Shown: positions 17,728-27,219, numbered from the stretch's first letter. The stretch: DNA of 64,000 nt from Limihaloglobus sulfuriphilus (GCF_001999965.1 NZ_CP019646.1:2170001-2234000), one strand, 5' to 3'. Made by a program: numbers and translations. Notes: generated by a model from the letters alone, not told the origin.

Positions 17728-18681
17728 ATGAGAGTTTTAACCATAACCGACGGCAAACCAGGGCACTTCAACCAGGCCAGAGCACTTTGCAGTATCATGG
17801 GCTGGCAGAGCAGTGAGGCGGTTGCCGGCTACCCCTGCAAAGCCGCCAAAGGGCTGACATACCTGCTCGATGGGCTCGGGATATACCGCGAATCGGCTTT
17901 CCGGCTCGAATACGAAGACGCCGCGTATAACGCCGTTGTCGCCGTCGGCTCGGCATCGTACTACCCGGCAAAGGTCATCTCACGCCGTCTGGACATACCG
18001 GCAATCGCCCTGATGTACCCTCGCGGTTTCAGGAATGATTTTGCCCATATACTCTGCCCGGCCTACGACAACCCGCCCGAAGCGGACAATATAACGCCTC
18101 TGCCGGTAACGCTTTCGAGCCGCGGGGCGGATTTCTTCATGGACGCGGTGGATGATTTTAAGGGCAAGACCGACATCACCGGCCCGGCGGTAAGCGTTAT
18201 AATCGGCGGCGGCAACAAATACGGCGACGTATGCCCGCGGCAGATACAAACCCAGCTCGAACAGATATTTGAGCTGACCGGCGAGTCTAAGCACTGGGTT
18301 ACGACATCCCGGCGGACAAGCGGCGAGGTTGAGCGGATCGTGGAAAGCTTTCCGTTCGATTACAAGCTCATATACTCTAAGGAGCAGTACAACCCGATAC
18401 CGGCGTTTATCGCCCTGAGCGAGCGGATATTCGTTACCAGCGATTCGGCGTCTATGATCAGCGAGTGCGTAAGCGAGGGAAGGGCAAAAATCGAGATACT
18501 GAAAAACAAACCCAAACGCAAGAGCAAATTTGACCGCTTTCTGGCAGGTCTTGTGGAAAATGCAAACGCGCATATATTCGACGGCAGCCTTGGCGACGCC
18601 GGCAAAAAGGTTTCCGTGAAAGAAATTGTCGCAGCGGCACTGGAGAAATCCGGCTTCAAACGCGGCGGAGGCAGCGCGTAA
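17728..18681 (+). CDS. ELM1-like (COG3660) GT-B-fold protein
   Basis: A 317-aa protein of the bacterial ELM1-like family, named after the plant mitochondrial fission protein. Features: the N-terminal ITDGKPGHFNQ, then VVAVGSASYYPAK, the core VSVIIGGGNKYGD, TTSRRT, and VTSDSASMISECVSEG, which resembles the nucleotide-sugar site of GT-B glycosyltransferases. Bacterial members occur in LPS gene clusters; the molecular role is not established. It lies 10 bases after the HAD gene and overlaps the next gene (TAATG), so it belongs to the lpxK operon. A sugar transfer to the LPS core is a reasonable guess. Confidence 0.85.
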   Translation: MRVLTITDGKPGHFNQARALCSIMGWQSSEAVAGYPCKAAKGLTYLLDGLGIYRESAFRLEYEDAAYNAVVAVGSASYYPAKVISRRLDIPAIALMYPRGFRNDFAHILCPAYDNPPEADNITPLPVTLSSRGADFFMDAVDDFKGKTDITGPAVSVIIGGGNKYGDVCPRQIQTQLEQIFELTGESKHWVTTSRRTSGEVERIVESFPFDYKLIYSKEQYNPIPAFIALSERIFVTSDSASMISECVSEGRAKIEILKNKPKRKSKFDRFLAGLVENANAHIFDGSLGDAGKKVSVKEIVAAALEKSGFKRGGGSA

Positions 18682-19772
18682 TGAAGATAGTCCAGCTACT
18701 ACCCGAGCTCAATCAGGGCGGCGTGGAACGCGGCACGGTAGAGCTAAGCCGCGAACTCGTAAAACGCGGCCACCAGAGCATTGTGATCTCCGCCGGCGGC
18801 AAACTTGCCCGGCAGATAACCGCTGACGGCGGCGAACATATCACACACGATGTGTGCAGCAAGAACCCGCTGACCGCCCTGCCGCGGATACTCAAGCTAA
18901 AAAAGATTCTCCGCCGGTTAAGCCCCGATATTGTCCACGCTCGCAGCCGCGTGCCGGCATGGATGTGCGTATTCGCCCTCAAAGGGCTGGATATCCCCTT
19001 TGTTACCACCGTACACGGCTTCAACAGTGTCAACTGCTACAGCCGGGTGATGCTTCGGGGTGAAAGGGTGATTTACGGCAGTACGTCGATCAAGGAATAT
19101 GTACTTGAGAACTACCATTTTGACAGCTCAAAACTCCGCTATGTGCCGCGAGGCATCGACATGGAATACTTCGATCCGGCCAAACTGAATCATAAATTCA
19201 TTGATTCTTTCAAAGAAGAACACAGCTTAAACGGAAGATATATAATATCCATTGTCGGCAGAATTACCGGCTGGAAGGGCCACCCAGACTTTATCCAAGC
19301 CGTTGGCCGCATCCACCAGGAAAACCCAAATGTATTAGGGCTTATTGTAGGCCGTACAGCGGATAACAAAACAGAATACTATGATCAACTCAAACAGCAG
19401 GCCGCTGCGTTCGGTGATGATGCTTTCTGTTTTACAGGCCCTCAATCACAAGTTCGTGAGATATACTCACTTAGCAATATAGTCATATCCGCCGCTTCTA
19501 CAAAACCCGAGACATTCGGGCGCATCGCTGCCGAGGCAATGTCCATGAATACACCGGTGGTTGCAAGCTCTCACGGCGGCTCACTTGACATAATAAAAGA
19601 GCCCGAAGCCGGAATGTTCTACCCGCCGGGAAACTCGGATCAGCTTTATAAAAAAATCAAGCTGGCAATGAACCATAAATTCGGCGACATGCGGAAACAT
19701 ATAAACGACCACTTCAGTCTTGACATCATGGTAGAAAAAGAACTGGCGGTGTATAAGGAGCTGTTGGGATGA
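18681..19772 (+). CDS. glycosyltransferase family 4
   Basis: A 363-aa GT-B glycosyltransferase. The N-terminal acceptor domain starts with MKIVQLLPELNQGGVERGT, the usual GT4 opening with the GG loop, and has VTTVHGFNS. The C-terminal donor domain has IVGRITGWKGHPDFIQA and STKPETFGRIAAEAMSMNTP, which contains the EX7E signature, followed by VASSHGG. Probably transfers a hexose or heptose to the LPS core from a nucleotide sugar on the cytoplasmic side. Coupled to the gene before (TAATG) and after (ATGA). Confidence 0.9.
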   Translation: MKIVQLLPELNQGGVERGTVELSRELVKRGHQSIVISAGGKLARQITADGGEHITHDVCSKNPLTALPRILKLKKILRRLSPDIVHARSRVPAWMCVFALKGLDIPFVTTVHGFNSVNCYSRVMLRGERVIYGSTSIKEYVLENYHFDSSKLRYVPRGIDMEYFDPAKLNHKFIDSFKEEHSLNGRYIISIVGRITGWKGHPDFIQAVGRIHQENPNVLGLIVGRTADNKTEYYDQLKQQAAAFGDDAFCFTGPQSQVREIYSLSNIVISAASTKPETFGRIAAEAMSMNTPVVASSHGGSLDIIKEPEAGMFYPPGNSDQLYKKIKLAMNHKFGDMRKHINDHFSLDIMVEKELAVYKELLG

Positions 19773-20467
19773 CGGAATTGAAGCTGTCAAAACTCGAACC
19801 CTTTGCCGTCGGCGGAAGACGGGAATGCTATGTCCACCCATCCGACGCATCCAAATGTGTAAAGGTGCTAAGGACTGATAAAAATGTGTCAGCAAGAAGA
19901 AAAAAACTTTTCGTTCCATCTGTTCTGCGCCGCAGATACGACAACAACGAAGATGAAAGGCGAGTACTAAATAAACTTGAAAAACGTATCGGAAAAGGTA
20001 TGCAGCTCCATATACCCTTATGCTATGGATATGAACCGACAGATTTAGGCCCCGGGCTTGTACTGGATCTTGTACGAGATACAGACGGAAAGATAAGCCG
20101 CTCGCTCAGAGAGCATTTTTATCAGAATCTGCATCCTCTTGAGTTCAAAGACGGTTTTGACGAGTTGACTAGATTTTTATGCCAGCATAACATTATAACT
20201 CGTAACCTGCTTGATCATAATCTTGTCGCTTCAAAACAAGCTGACGGCAGCTGGCAAATCTACATCATCGATGGATTCGGCGACCCTGCCCTGTTGCCAA
20301 TCGCCCAGTGGAGCAGAACAATGGGAAGAATGAAGATAAAACGAATTTCAAGAAGAGCTTGGGCAAGGTTTCAGGTTTTCTATGAAACAAGAAGGCAAAA
20401 CGGTGCAGCTATTCACCATATGCGGGATGGACAAACCTGGAGCCCCGGAGTACTCAGACACAGATAG
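19769..20467 (+). CDS. YrbL-family kinase-like protein
   Basis: A 232-aa protein of the PhoP-regulatory-network YrbL family (PF10707). Signs: PFAVGGRRECYVHPSDASK, the nucleotide-loop-like start with HP; a Lys in CVKVLR; YEPTDLGPGLVLDLVRD; the catalytic-loop-like RNLLDHNLV; and YIIDGFGDPALLPIAQW, which aligns with the metal-binding DFG of kinases. The catalytic-loop Asp of HRD kinases is Asn here. It overlaps the GT4 gene by ATGA and ends the operon, facing the convergent gene at 20471. The fold is related to LPS core kinases (Kdo and heptose kinases), so phosphorylation of a core sugar is possible but not shown. Confidence 0.8.
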   Translation: MTELKLSKLEPFAVGGRRECYVHPSDASKCVKVLRTDKNVSARRKKLFVPSVLRRRYDNNEDERRVLNKLEKRIGKGMQLHIPLCYGYEPTDLGPGLVLDLVRDTDGKISRSLREHFYQNLHPLEFKDGFDELTRFLCQHNIITRNLLDHNLVASKQADGSWQIYIIDGFGDPALLPIAQWSRTMGRMKIKRISRRAWARFQVFYETRRQNGAAIHHMRDGQTWSPGVLRHR

Positions 20468-20470
20468 GCA

Positions 20471-21523
20471 CTACTTTGCAATATCGGTACCTGCTTTTAA
20501 GTCCTGATAAATGGCTTCTAATTGGGGTATTACAGCTTTTTCATAATATTTGTTACGATATAGCTCCAATGCCTTGCCTGCTTTGGAAAGAGCCGCTTCT
20601 GGATTGGTAGCCGCTTCGATCATGGCCTTTGATAACTGCTCAACGGAACCCGTTTCAACAAGATACGCATCGTCTTCGGTCAAAATCTGAGAAGGCCCCC
20701 GGGTAAGTGTGGAAATAAGCGGGATTCCACGCGACATAGCTTCAAGCACAACAATCCCAAACGACTCACTTAAAGATGGTAGAACAAAAATATCCGCCTC
20801 ATCCAATGCTGAGCAAACATCGTCAATCCACACTCCAAGCCGAACTTTATCATCAAGTTTCAGCTGACCGCTCAAGTCCCGCAGCCGCCGCAAGTCTGCA
20901 CCGCTTCCGCCGACAGTCAGCCTGGCATCAACTCGGGCATCTATAACGTTCCTGAACGCTTTGAGCAAAATGTGAAACCCTTTTTCCTCTACATATCTGC
21001 CGTAAGATATAAAATTTATCGGTTTAGAAAACTTGTCTGAAACGATTTTGACCGGTAAAAGCCTCGAAAAGTTCGGAACCACTGTTACGCTATTTATAGG
21101 CCAACCGTTCGAAAGAGCGTACTCTCTTTGGTCTTGTGTTGTTGCAATCAAGACATCCACATACCTATAACGACTCAGTTTTACATAATTATGCAGTTTT
21201 GATACAACCGGTATATTTAAGCCAACAGCCGCCCTGCCCGCGTGCCAGGCTGCCCGTTTAAGCTGTGTATGTACAACCTCGGCCTTGAACTCTTTGAGCA
21301 TTTTCCGTATGACCAGGGGAGTGATAAAATCCCACTCGCCTAACGCATTTACCGTCCTTAGTGTAATGTTTGGAATACCCAGAAGCAGTTCTTTCTTTAT
21401 AAACCCTTTATGACATATCGCAAGTATATCGTGACCTCTCGCCGCAAGAGCAAGAGAAGTATCAACAAAGGACCTTTCAGCCCCGCCAAATCCACGTCCA
21501 AGCATTACCTGTGCTATACGCAT
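20471..21523 (-). CDS. glycosyltransferase family 4
   Basis: A 350-aa GT-B enzyme. It starts MRIAQVMLGRGFGGAERSF; the donor domain has ISYGRYVEEKGFHILLKAF, VGGSGADLRRL and SLSESFGIVVLEAMSRGIP with the EX7E motif. GAGG lies 7 bases before the ATG. It converges on the YrbL gene ending at 20467 and lies 258 bases downstream of a second YrbL-like gene on the same strand. Likely adds a sugar to LPS core or another envelope glycan; donor and acceptor are not visible. Confidence 0.9.
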   Translation of the reverse strand: MRIAQVMLGRGFGGAERSFVDTSLALAARGHDILAICHKGFIKKELLLGIPNITLRTVNALGEWDFITPLVIRKMLKEFKAEVVHTQLKRAAWHAGRAAVGLNIPVVSKLHNYVKLSRYRYVDVLIATTQDQREYALSNGWPINSVTVVPNFSRLLPVKIVSDKFSKPINFISYGRYVEEKGFHILLKAFRNVIDARVDARLTVGGSGADLRRLRDLSGQLKLDDKVRLGVWIDDVCSALDEADIFVLPSLSESFGIVVLEAMSRGIPLISTLTRGPSQILTEDDAYLVETGSVEQLSKAMIEAATNPEAALSKAGKALELYRNKYYEKAVIPQLEAIYQDLKAGTDIAK

Positions 21524-21781
21524 TTCAACCTCTATTTAATCGTGTTAAGTATTTATCGTCATAATTTTATATAAACTCACATCCTCGATTAGGCATAACA
21601 TGTTTCCCTTCACACCTTCTGATATTTACTACCGCAACTTCAATTCTCCTCACAGATCCGGACTTGTAAATCTCTCAAATCCAGCACTTCGGTTTAACTC
21701 TTACAATTATTTTACCTCTTAAAACCGGTATGTCATTGATTCCTCTCTTCACCATATTTGGTTAAGATTCAAACGGTTTAT

Positions 21782-22423
21782 CTATCGCACTAGCGGGTCT
21801 TGCTCATACTCTCCACGCAGAGCAACTTGTATCCGCCGTCGTATTTTTTTGATTCGTTTGCGTTTGGAATAAGTATTGTAGTTTGGCCAGAACCTGCGTA
21901 AGGAAACGGTCGATCTACCGCCGATGCCATCAATAATCACAAAACGGCTGTTCTGTTCATCCCATACAAGATTCTGCAGATCAAAATCTCGTACTATTAT
22001 GGGGCTATCCTTTAGCCAGTTAAGTAATTCATCAATGGCTCTTTGATGCATAGCGTTGTATTTCTTATTCTTAATCATATCTCCCAAAGTCCATGCTAAA
22101 GTTCCGTCTTTTTTAAGAATGGCTTTTACTGTAATACCGGGCCCTAAATCTGTATGAACGAGTCCGCTTACCTTCTGAATGTAAACTGGAGTCTGGTCTG
22201 CTTCATAGATTACTAATTGTTCTGTGATCTCATTTACAATGGAGCTATAGCGAGGCAGTCGTTGAAACTTAATTGCAATCGGGTGCCGTTTCTTTTTCCG
22301 CTCGAAGAATGTTTTGTGCCATACTTTTATCAGTAGGTTTTTGTTTTCAGGGTGCTGAAAAACCAACTTCTCCAAGCCTGATGCGATGGGTTTTTCGTCT
22401 GATAATTTGTAAGTTATATCCAT
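21782..22423 (-). CDS. YrbL-like kinase-fold protein
   Basis: A 213-aa protein similar in plan to the YrbL protein at 19769-20467: PIASGLEKLVFQHPENK, a Lys in LLIKVW, LVHTDLGPGITVKAI, the loop IVRDFDLQNLVWD, and FVIIDGIGGRST. Unlike the other copy, the catalytic loop keeps the Asp and the Asn five residues on (D-x4-N), and the metal-binding DG follows, so it could be an active kinase. The C terminus is very basic (KRKRIKKIRRRIQ), which would suit binding to acidic glycolipid or the membrane surface. It is upstream of the GT4 gene at 20471-21523 on the same strand. Confidence 0.7.
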   Translation of the reverse strand: MDITYKLSDEKPIASGLEKLVFQHPENKNLLIKVWHKTFFERKKKRHPIAIKFQRLPRYSSIVNEITEQLVIYEADQTPVYIQKVSGLVHTDLGPGITVKAILKKDGTLAWTLGDMIKNKKYNAMHQRAIDELLNWLKDSPIIVRDFDLQNLVWDEQNSRFVIIDGIGGRSTVSLRRFWPNYNTYSKRKRIKKIRRRIQVALRGEYEQDPLVR

Positions 22424-22885
22424 TTGCGTAGTTGGCTGCCTATGAGTTGATTCTTTCTTTAATCTGTGTTTACCTCAGTAATATGCGATTCTGTACTTTG
22501 AAGGGTGTAAGCTTTTAATTTCTTACTTTTCACCAAATATCTACCGGTCGCAACTTTCATAAGTGCATACCTGTGAATCAGCATGTCATCTGAGGTAAAG
22601 ATTCCCATAATATTTTTAAAGTTATTAAACAATCTACTAGTAACAACAGGTAAAACTCAAGCTATAAAATCTAAACATTCCAATTTTTTAACAGTATATA
22701 TTATAACATTTATTGATTTTTGTCACAATTATTATAAAATTACATTAAGATACTCATTATTCGTAAATAAGGATTGTTATCTGATGAATCTGTATCTTAG
22801 TTTCGAATGCTACCTGGCATTTATCTCTCTTGCAATCACTGATATAATCCCAATCGTATAATCTGACAAAATCCAGGAAAAAAAT
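22424..22885. other. intergenic region between yrbL-like gene and ugd
   Basis: About 460 AT-rich bases separate two divergent genes, so promoters for both must be here. I see no clean promoter pair, repeat or RNA gene. A small frame at 22583-22861 has no ribosome site, a composition typical of AT-rich spacer, and no recognisable product. Confidence 0.6.
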
Positions 22886-24193
22886 ATGAATATAGCGGTA
22901 ACAGGCATTGGCTATGTAGGTCTTGTAGCAGCGGCATGTCTTTCTGACGGCGGCCACCATGTCATATGCGTTGATAAGGACCGTAAAAAGATTGATGGCC
23001 TTAAAAAGAACATAATACCCATTTATGAGCCAGGTCTTACAGAATTAGTACAAAGAAACAGCAAAGCCCAAAGGCTCTGTTTTACTACCGATTTGAGCTA
23101 TGGAGTTCAAAACAGCGATATAATCATAGTTGGTGTCGGCACACCCAGCTCTCCCGACGGATCAGCAGATATTTCTGCCGTGCTTGATGTATCCAGAAAC
23201 ATTGCTCAAATCATAAAAAAACCAAAGGTTATTGTCACCAAAAGCACTGTTCCGGTAGGAACTTACAAAATAATAACGGATCTTGTATCCTCTATTACAG
23301 ATGTCCCCTTTCATTATGTCAGCAACCCTGAATTTCTTAAAGAGGGTTCCGCGGTGGAGGATTTTCTCAAACCTGACAGGGTTATAATAGGCACCAGCTC
23401 CGATTATGCCCGCCAGGCTATGCAGCAAGTCTATGCCCCATTCATGCGTAAATCCAATAGGATTATATTTATGGAACCGGCAAGTGCTGAAATGAGCAAA
23501 TATGCATCTAACGCAATGCTGGCAACCCGAATATCGTTTATGAATGAACTTTCAGCTCTTTGCGATACATTCGGGGCGAATATCGAAATGGTTCGAAAGG
23601 GGATCGGCTCTGACAGCAGAATCGGCAACTCGTTTCTTTTTGCCGGCGTGGGCTTCGGCGGCAGCTGTTTCCCCAAAGACGTCAGAGCCTTGATACACAT
23701 GGGAGATAAGCAAAACTGCCCGATGTCAATAGCGCAGTCAGTGCTTGATGCAAATTATAAGCAGCATGAAAGGTTTGCCGGTAAGATCCTTGATTTTTTC
23801 AAAGGCAAAGAGAATAAAACCACCCTGGCAGTCTGGGGCCTGGCCTTTAAAGCTAAGACAGACGATATCCGTGAATCGCCGGCTATCTGGTGTATTGAAA
23901 AGTTTCTGGATGCTGGATTTAAGATTAAAGCATATGATCCTGAAGCTATGCCCGCCGCTAAGGAAAAATTTGGAAGCCGGATTCAACTGGCAGAATATGA
24001 TTATGATGTACTGGAATCTGCCGATGCCCTGGTTGTGTTCACTGATTGGCAGGAATTCAGAGGGCCGGACTTCGAAACTATCAAAAAAACACTCTCTGAG
24101 CCGCTGATATTCGATGGACGAAACCTTTATGAGCCAGAGTACCTTGCAAAACTGGGATTTAAATATTTTTCAATCGGAAGGCCCCAACTGTAA
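22886..24193 (+). CDS. ugd: UDP-glucose 6-dehydrogenase
   Basis: Oxidises UDP-glucose to UDP-glucuronate with two NAD+, supplying acidic sugar for envelope polysaccharide. 435 aa, normal length. The N-terminal Rossmann motif is VTGIGYVGLVAAACL; SKSTVPVGT-type and NPEFLKEGSAVEDF segments follow; the catalytic Cys is in GFGGSCFPKDVRA near residue 260; and the C-terminal UDP-binding domain has WGLAFKAKTDDIRESPA. GGAAA lies before the ATG. It converges with the GT2 gene with two bases between stops. Confidence 0.97.
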   Translation: MNIAVTGIGYVGLVAAACLSDGGHHVICVDKDRKKIDGLKKNIIPIYEPGLTELVQRNSKAQRLCFTTDLSYGVQNSDIIIVGVGTPSSPDGSADISAVLDVSRNIAQIIKKPKVIVTKSTVPVGTYKIITDLVSSITDVPFHYVSNPEFLKEGSAVEDFLKPDRVIIGTSSDYARQAMQQVYAPFMRKSNRIIFMEPASAEMSKYASNAMLATRISFMNELSALCDTFGANIEMVRKGIGSDSRIGNSFLFAGVGFGGSCFPKDVRALIHMGDKQNCPMSIAQSVLDANYKQHERFAGKILDFFKGKENKTTLAVWGLAFKAKTDDIRESPAIWCIEKFLDAGFKIKAYDPEAMPAAKEKFGSRIQLAEYDYDVLESADALVVFTDWQEFRGPDFETIKKTLSEPLIFDGRNLYEPEYLAKLGFKYFSIGRPQL

Positions 24194-24195
24194 GT

Positions 24196-25413
24196 CTATC
24201 TGTTAAGCCTTTCAATATCAAACGCTCCGTTTAGTCTGTAGCGCACTCCCCGCCAGCAGATTGTGCGGCCGAAAGACGAAATCAGTATCAAAGCCAGCAT
24301 GAGTGCCAGCCACAGGGGGTTGAGCAGAAATTCCCACATTGAGAGCTGTCTGACGTAGCCGCCGTAGGGACCGAGAACAAACTCAAATGTCCTGCGGCGC
24401 ATGTATGTTCGGTAAATCAGGCTCGCCCAGTGTATAACCGCCGCGGCTGCAAAGAGTTTCGCGTCGTTTTCTCCCATGGCAAACCTGACGGCGGCAGCAA
24501 CCGGCAGTATCCAGACGCCGAGAAAATGGTTCAACAGGCAAAACAGCCCCCAGAGCCACATACGCAGATACGCCACTCGGGTAATCAGCATCTGCCGGCG
24601 GCCGAACTCAAAGAGCTGCCCCCAGCTCATATCCTCAAACGTAACCGTAAAACACCGCGGCATAAGGCGTATTTTGTAGCCGGCATTCCGCACAGCCGCC
24701 GAGAGGGTCAAATCATCGCTGATGCTTTTCTGCCAAAGATTTGCGACATTAAGCTGTTCAAAAAGCTCTTTGCGTATCGCCATTGAGCCGCCCCAGACCT
24801 GCGTGGTATATTTGCTCTTGCCCATAATCTGTGCCGCGGCGGCGTTCATGGAAGACAGCGCCAGATTAGAGAACCGCCGACGTGCCGGTATAAAATAACG
24901 GTAACCCGTGGAAACGCCGTATTTACTATTTCGCAGCGGGTACATCAAATGCGCCAGCCACAGCCGGCTGACCCGTGTATCCGAATCGGCGAATGCGTAG
25001 ATTTCCGTATCGTGGGGAGCGAACCTGAGCGAGTGCAGGAGGTTATGGTTTTTCTGGCTGTAACCCTTTGAAATACCCGCCACCAGGACCTTTGCAAAGC
25101 CGGCAGGCATATCATCTCGGCAGCGGTCAATTATTCTCTGCAAAGATTCGTACGCGGGATCGGACTCGCTCTCAACGACAAAATGAATATTATAATTCTC
25201 ATAGTCAAGCCGCATCAGCGAGAGGATATTCCTGAAAAATCCCATATCAAGCCCTTTGCAGGGGACAGTCAAAAGCACCTTCGGCCGAAACTCCTTGAAA
25301 TCACGGTTATATCTTTTAACAAAATCCTTGTGGTTGGAGGTGATCAGCAGAAAATACAAAAACTGGCTGACTGCCGCAATACACAAAAAAACTAAAGCAA
25401 GATCAAAAAACAT
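24196..25413 (-). CDS. membrane glycosyltransferase family 2 (ceramide-glucosyltransferase-like)
   Basis: A 405-aa processive-type GT2/GT21 enzyme. An N-terminal transmembrane helix (about 3-25) is followed by a cytoplasmic GT-A domain with VLLTVPCKGLD, the DxD-type FADSDTRV, WGGSMAIRKE, SISDDLTLSAAV (catalytic Asp) and FGRRQMLITRVAY in place of the QXXRW motif. C-terminal hydrophobic helices (about 285-385) complete it. Related enzymes transfer glucose or N-acetylhexosamine to a lipid such as ceramide or hopanoid precursors. The lipid acceptor here is unknown. No strong ribosome site is visible before its ATG. Confidence 0.85.
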   Translation of the reverse strand: MFFDLALVFLCIAAVSQFLYFLLITSNHKDFVKRYNRDFKEFRPKVLLTVPCKGLDMGFFRNILSLMRLDYENYNIHFVVESESDPAYESLQRIIDRCRDDMPAGFAKVLVAGISKGYSQKNHNLLHSLRFAPHDTEIYAFADSDTRVSRLWLAHLMYPLRNSKYGVSTGYRYFIPARRRFSNLALSSMNAAAAQIMGKSKYTTQVWGGSMAIRKELFEQLNVANLWQKSISDDLTLSAAVRNAGYKIRLMPRCFTVTFEDMSWGQLFEFGRRQMLITRVAYLRMWLWGLFCLLNHFLGVWILPVAAAVRFAMGENDAKLFAAAAVIHWASLIYRTYMRRRTFEFVLGPYGGYVRQLSMWEFLLNPLWLALMLALILISSFGRTICWRGVRYRLNGAFDIERLNR

Positions 25414-25660
25414 TATATAATTAAACCCGTTATAAAGTGGTTATTCTGTAAAAGCAGGATTTTACATAATTAAGGCGAAACGTTCAACTATATTATAATA
25501 TTAGACAGGATTAACGGATTGTATCAGAGAATAAGAACAAGAGAATCATGTGTATAACTGCTGCTTATCTCTGCATAAAAACTGCTGAATATCTTGCATT
25601 TCTGTCAAAAAAAGCCATTATATATAGTTTTGTCAAGAGTTTAACCTCACAAGGCATTAA

Positions 25661-26341
25661 ATGAACACAATACAATACATATTAGTCCTTGCCGCGGCGT
25701 ACTTTATCGGAGCGGTACCTTTTGGGTTCTTAATTGCCCGCTCTAAGGGCATAGACCTCCGCAAAGTCGGCTCGGGCAACATAGGAGCTACGAATCTCGG
25801 CCGCGCCCTGGGGAAAAAGTGGGCGGTTGTATGTTTCTTTTTAGATGTTGCAAAAGGACTTATACCGGTTTTAGCCGGCAGGGCACTGGTGACCGAAAAT
25901 CCAACTGCCCTCGAGCTGCTGCAATGGATGACCATAGGCTGTGCGGCTGTGCTGGGACACATTTATCCGGTTTATATTGGTTTCAAAGGCGGCAAGGGCG
26001 TTGCAACGAGCCTGGGATTTGTGCTTGGAATCTGGCCGTATCTTACAATACCGGGTTTTATCGGATTTGCCGTGTGGCTGGCAACGTTGAAGATATCGCA
26101 TTATGTCTCGCTCTCATCGATACTTGCCGCGATAATTATGCCGATCATTCTTGCTTGCGGTATAATAATACTTGATGAATGGAAAATTGAAAATTTATGG
26201 CCGCTTATAGTCATCTCAACGCTTATGGCGATGCTGATAACATACCGGCACAGAGATAACCTGAAAAGAATTGCCGCGGGAACGGAGACCCGTGTCTTTG
26301 AAGGCAAAGAAAAACGTAACTTGAATATAAACACTTTATAA
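25661..26341 (+). CDS. plsY: glycerol-3-phosphate acyltransferase
   Basis: PlsY transfers an acyl group from acyl-phosphate to glycerol-3-phosphate, the first step of phospholipid synthesis, in the inner membrane. 226 aa, with the family motifs GSGNIGATNLGR, the IYPVYIGFKGGKGVATSLG loop, and five to six hydrophobic helices. The C-terminal tail is longer than usual and charged (EGKEKRNLNINTL). The 247 bases upstream carry no gene. It lies 23 bases before the NfnA-type gene. Confidence 0.95.
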   Translation: MNTIQYILVLAAAYFIGAVPFGFLIARSKGIDLRKVGSGNIGATNLGRALGKKWAVVCFFLDVAKGLIPVLAGRALVTENPTALELLQWMTIGCAAVLGHIYPVYIGFKGGKGVATSLGFVLGIWPYLTIPGFIGFAVWLATLKISHYVSLSSILAAIIMPIILACGIIILDEWKIENLWPLIVISTLMAMLITYRHRDNLKRIAAGTETRVFEGKEKRNLNINTL

Positions 26342-26364
26342 CAAATGATATAAGGAGCATTAAA

Positions 26365-27219
26365 TTGCCGCACAAAATTGTTAACAAGAATCAGCTTTCA
26401 GAAAACGTTTACCGGATTGAGGTCGAAGCGGCTAACATCGCCTCCGCCCGTAAGCCCGGACAGTTCGTGATTGTAGGGATATCTACCGAATACAGCGAAC
26501 GTATCCCGCTGACAATCGCCGGCGCTGATGCCGACAAGGGCACAATTACGCTTATCTTCCAGGCAGTCGGCAAGTCAACCGCCGAGATGGCAAACCTCGA
26601 AGTGGGCGATAGCATAGATAATATTGTCGGGCCGCTGGGCCAGCCAACCCACATTGAAAAATTCGGCACGGTCGTCTGTGTCGGCGGAGGAATCGGCAAC
26701 GCGCCGCTTCTGCCGATCGCCAAAGGACTCAAGGAGGCCGGCAACAAAATCATCTCCATAATTGGAGCCCGCACCAAAGAGCTGATCATCCTCGAAGATG
26801 AATTCAAGGCGATAAGCGATGAGCTGACAGTGGTTACCGATGACGGATCATACGGCCGCAAAGCACTTGTGACAGAACCTTTAAAGGAAGTTTGCTCCCG
26901 CGGCGAAAAACCCGCTCTGGCAGTAGCTATCGGCCCTACGCCGATGATGAAGTTCTGCTGCCTTACTACGAAAGAATTTGACGTGCCGACGGTCGTTTCG
27001 CTCAATACCATCATGATCGACGGCACGGGCATGTGCGGCGGCTGCCGCGTAGAGGTCGGCGGTGAAACAAAATTCGTCTGTGTTGACGGCCCGGAATTCG
27101 ACGGACACAAGGTCAATTTTGACCTGATGATGAAACGCATGAATGCTTATAAAGATCTTGAGCAGGAAGCCCTTGACAAATACAAAGAACACAGGTGCAA
27201 AATAGGCCTGGACAAATAG
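26365..27219 (+). CDS. nfnA: NfnA-type FAD/NAD-binding [2Fe-2S] subunit
   Basis: A 284-aa protein of the dihydroorotate-dehydrogenase electron-transfer / sulfide-dehydrogenase family. The N-terminal FAD domain has KPGQFVIVGI and RIPLTIAGADA; the NAD domain has VVCVGGGIGNAPLLPIAKGL; the C-terminal cluster site is CGGCRVEV followed by FVCVDGPEF, three to four Cys for a [2Fe-2S] cluster. TTG start with AAGGAG eight bases upstream. The next gene is the large partner, so the pair is the NADH-dependent ferredoxin:NADP+ oxidoreductase (Nfn, electron-bifurcating) rather than a pyrimidine enzyme. Fits an anaerobic lifestyle. Confidence 0.9.
   Translation: MPHKIVNKNQLSENVYRIEVEAANIASARKPGQFVIVGISTEYSERIPLTIAGADADKGTITLIFQAVGKSTAEMANLEVGDSIDNIVGPLGQPTHIEKFGTVVCVGGGIGNAPLLPIAKGLKEAGNKIISIIGARTKELIILEDEFKAISDELTVVTDDGSYGRKALVTEPLKEVCSRGEKPALAVAIGPTPMMKFCCLTTKEFDVPTVVSLNTIMIDGTGMCGGCRVEVGGETKFVCVDGPEFDGHKVNFDLMMKRMNAYKDLEQEALDKYKEHRCKIGLDK

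Noticed and set aside
22583-22861. A possible 92-codon gene upstream of ugd
   Set aside because: No ribosome site, no recognisable motif and a composition like the AT-rich spacer around it.
26365-27219. A pyrimidine-pathway role (PyrK) for the electron-transfer subunit
   Set aside because: No pyrD or other pyrimidine gene is beside it, and the next gene is the matching NfnB-type partner.
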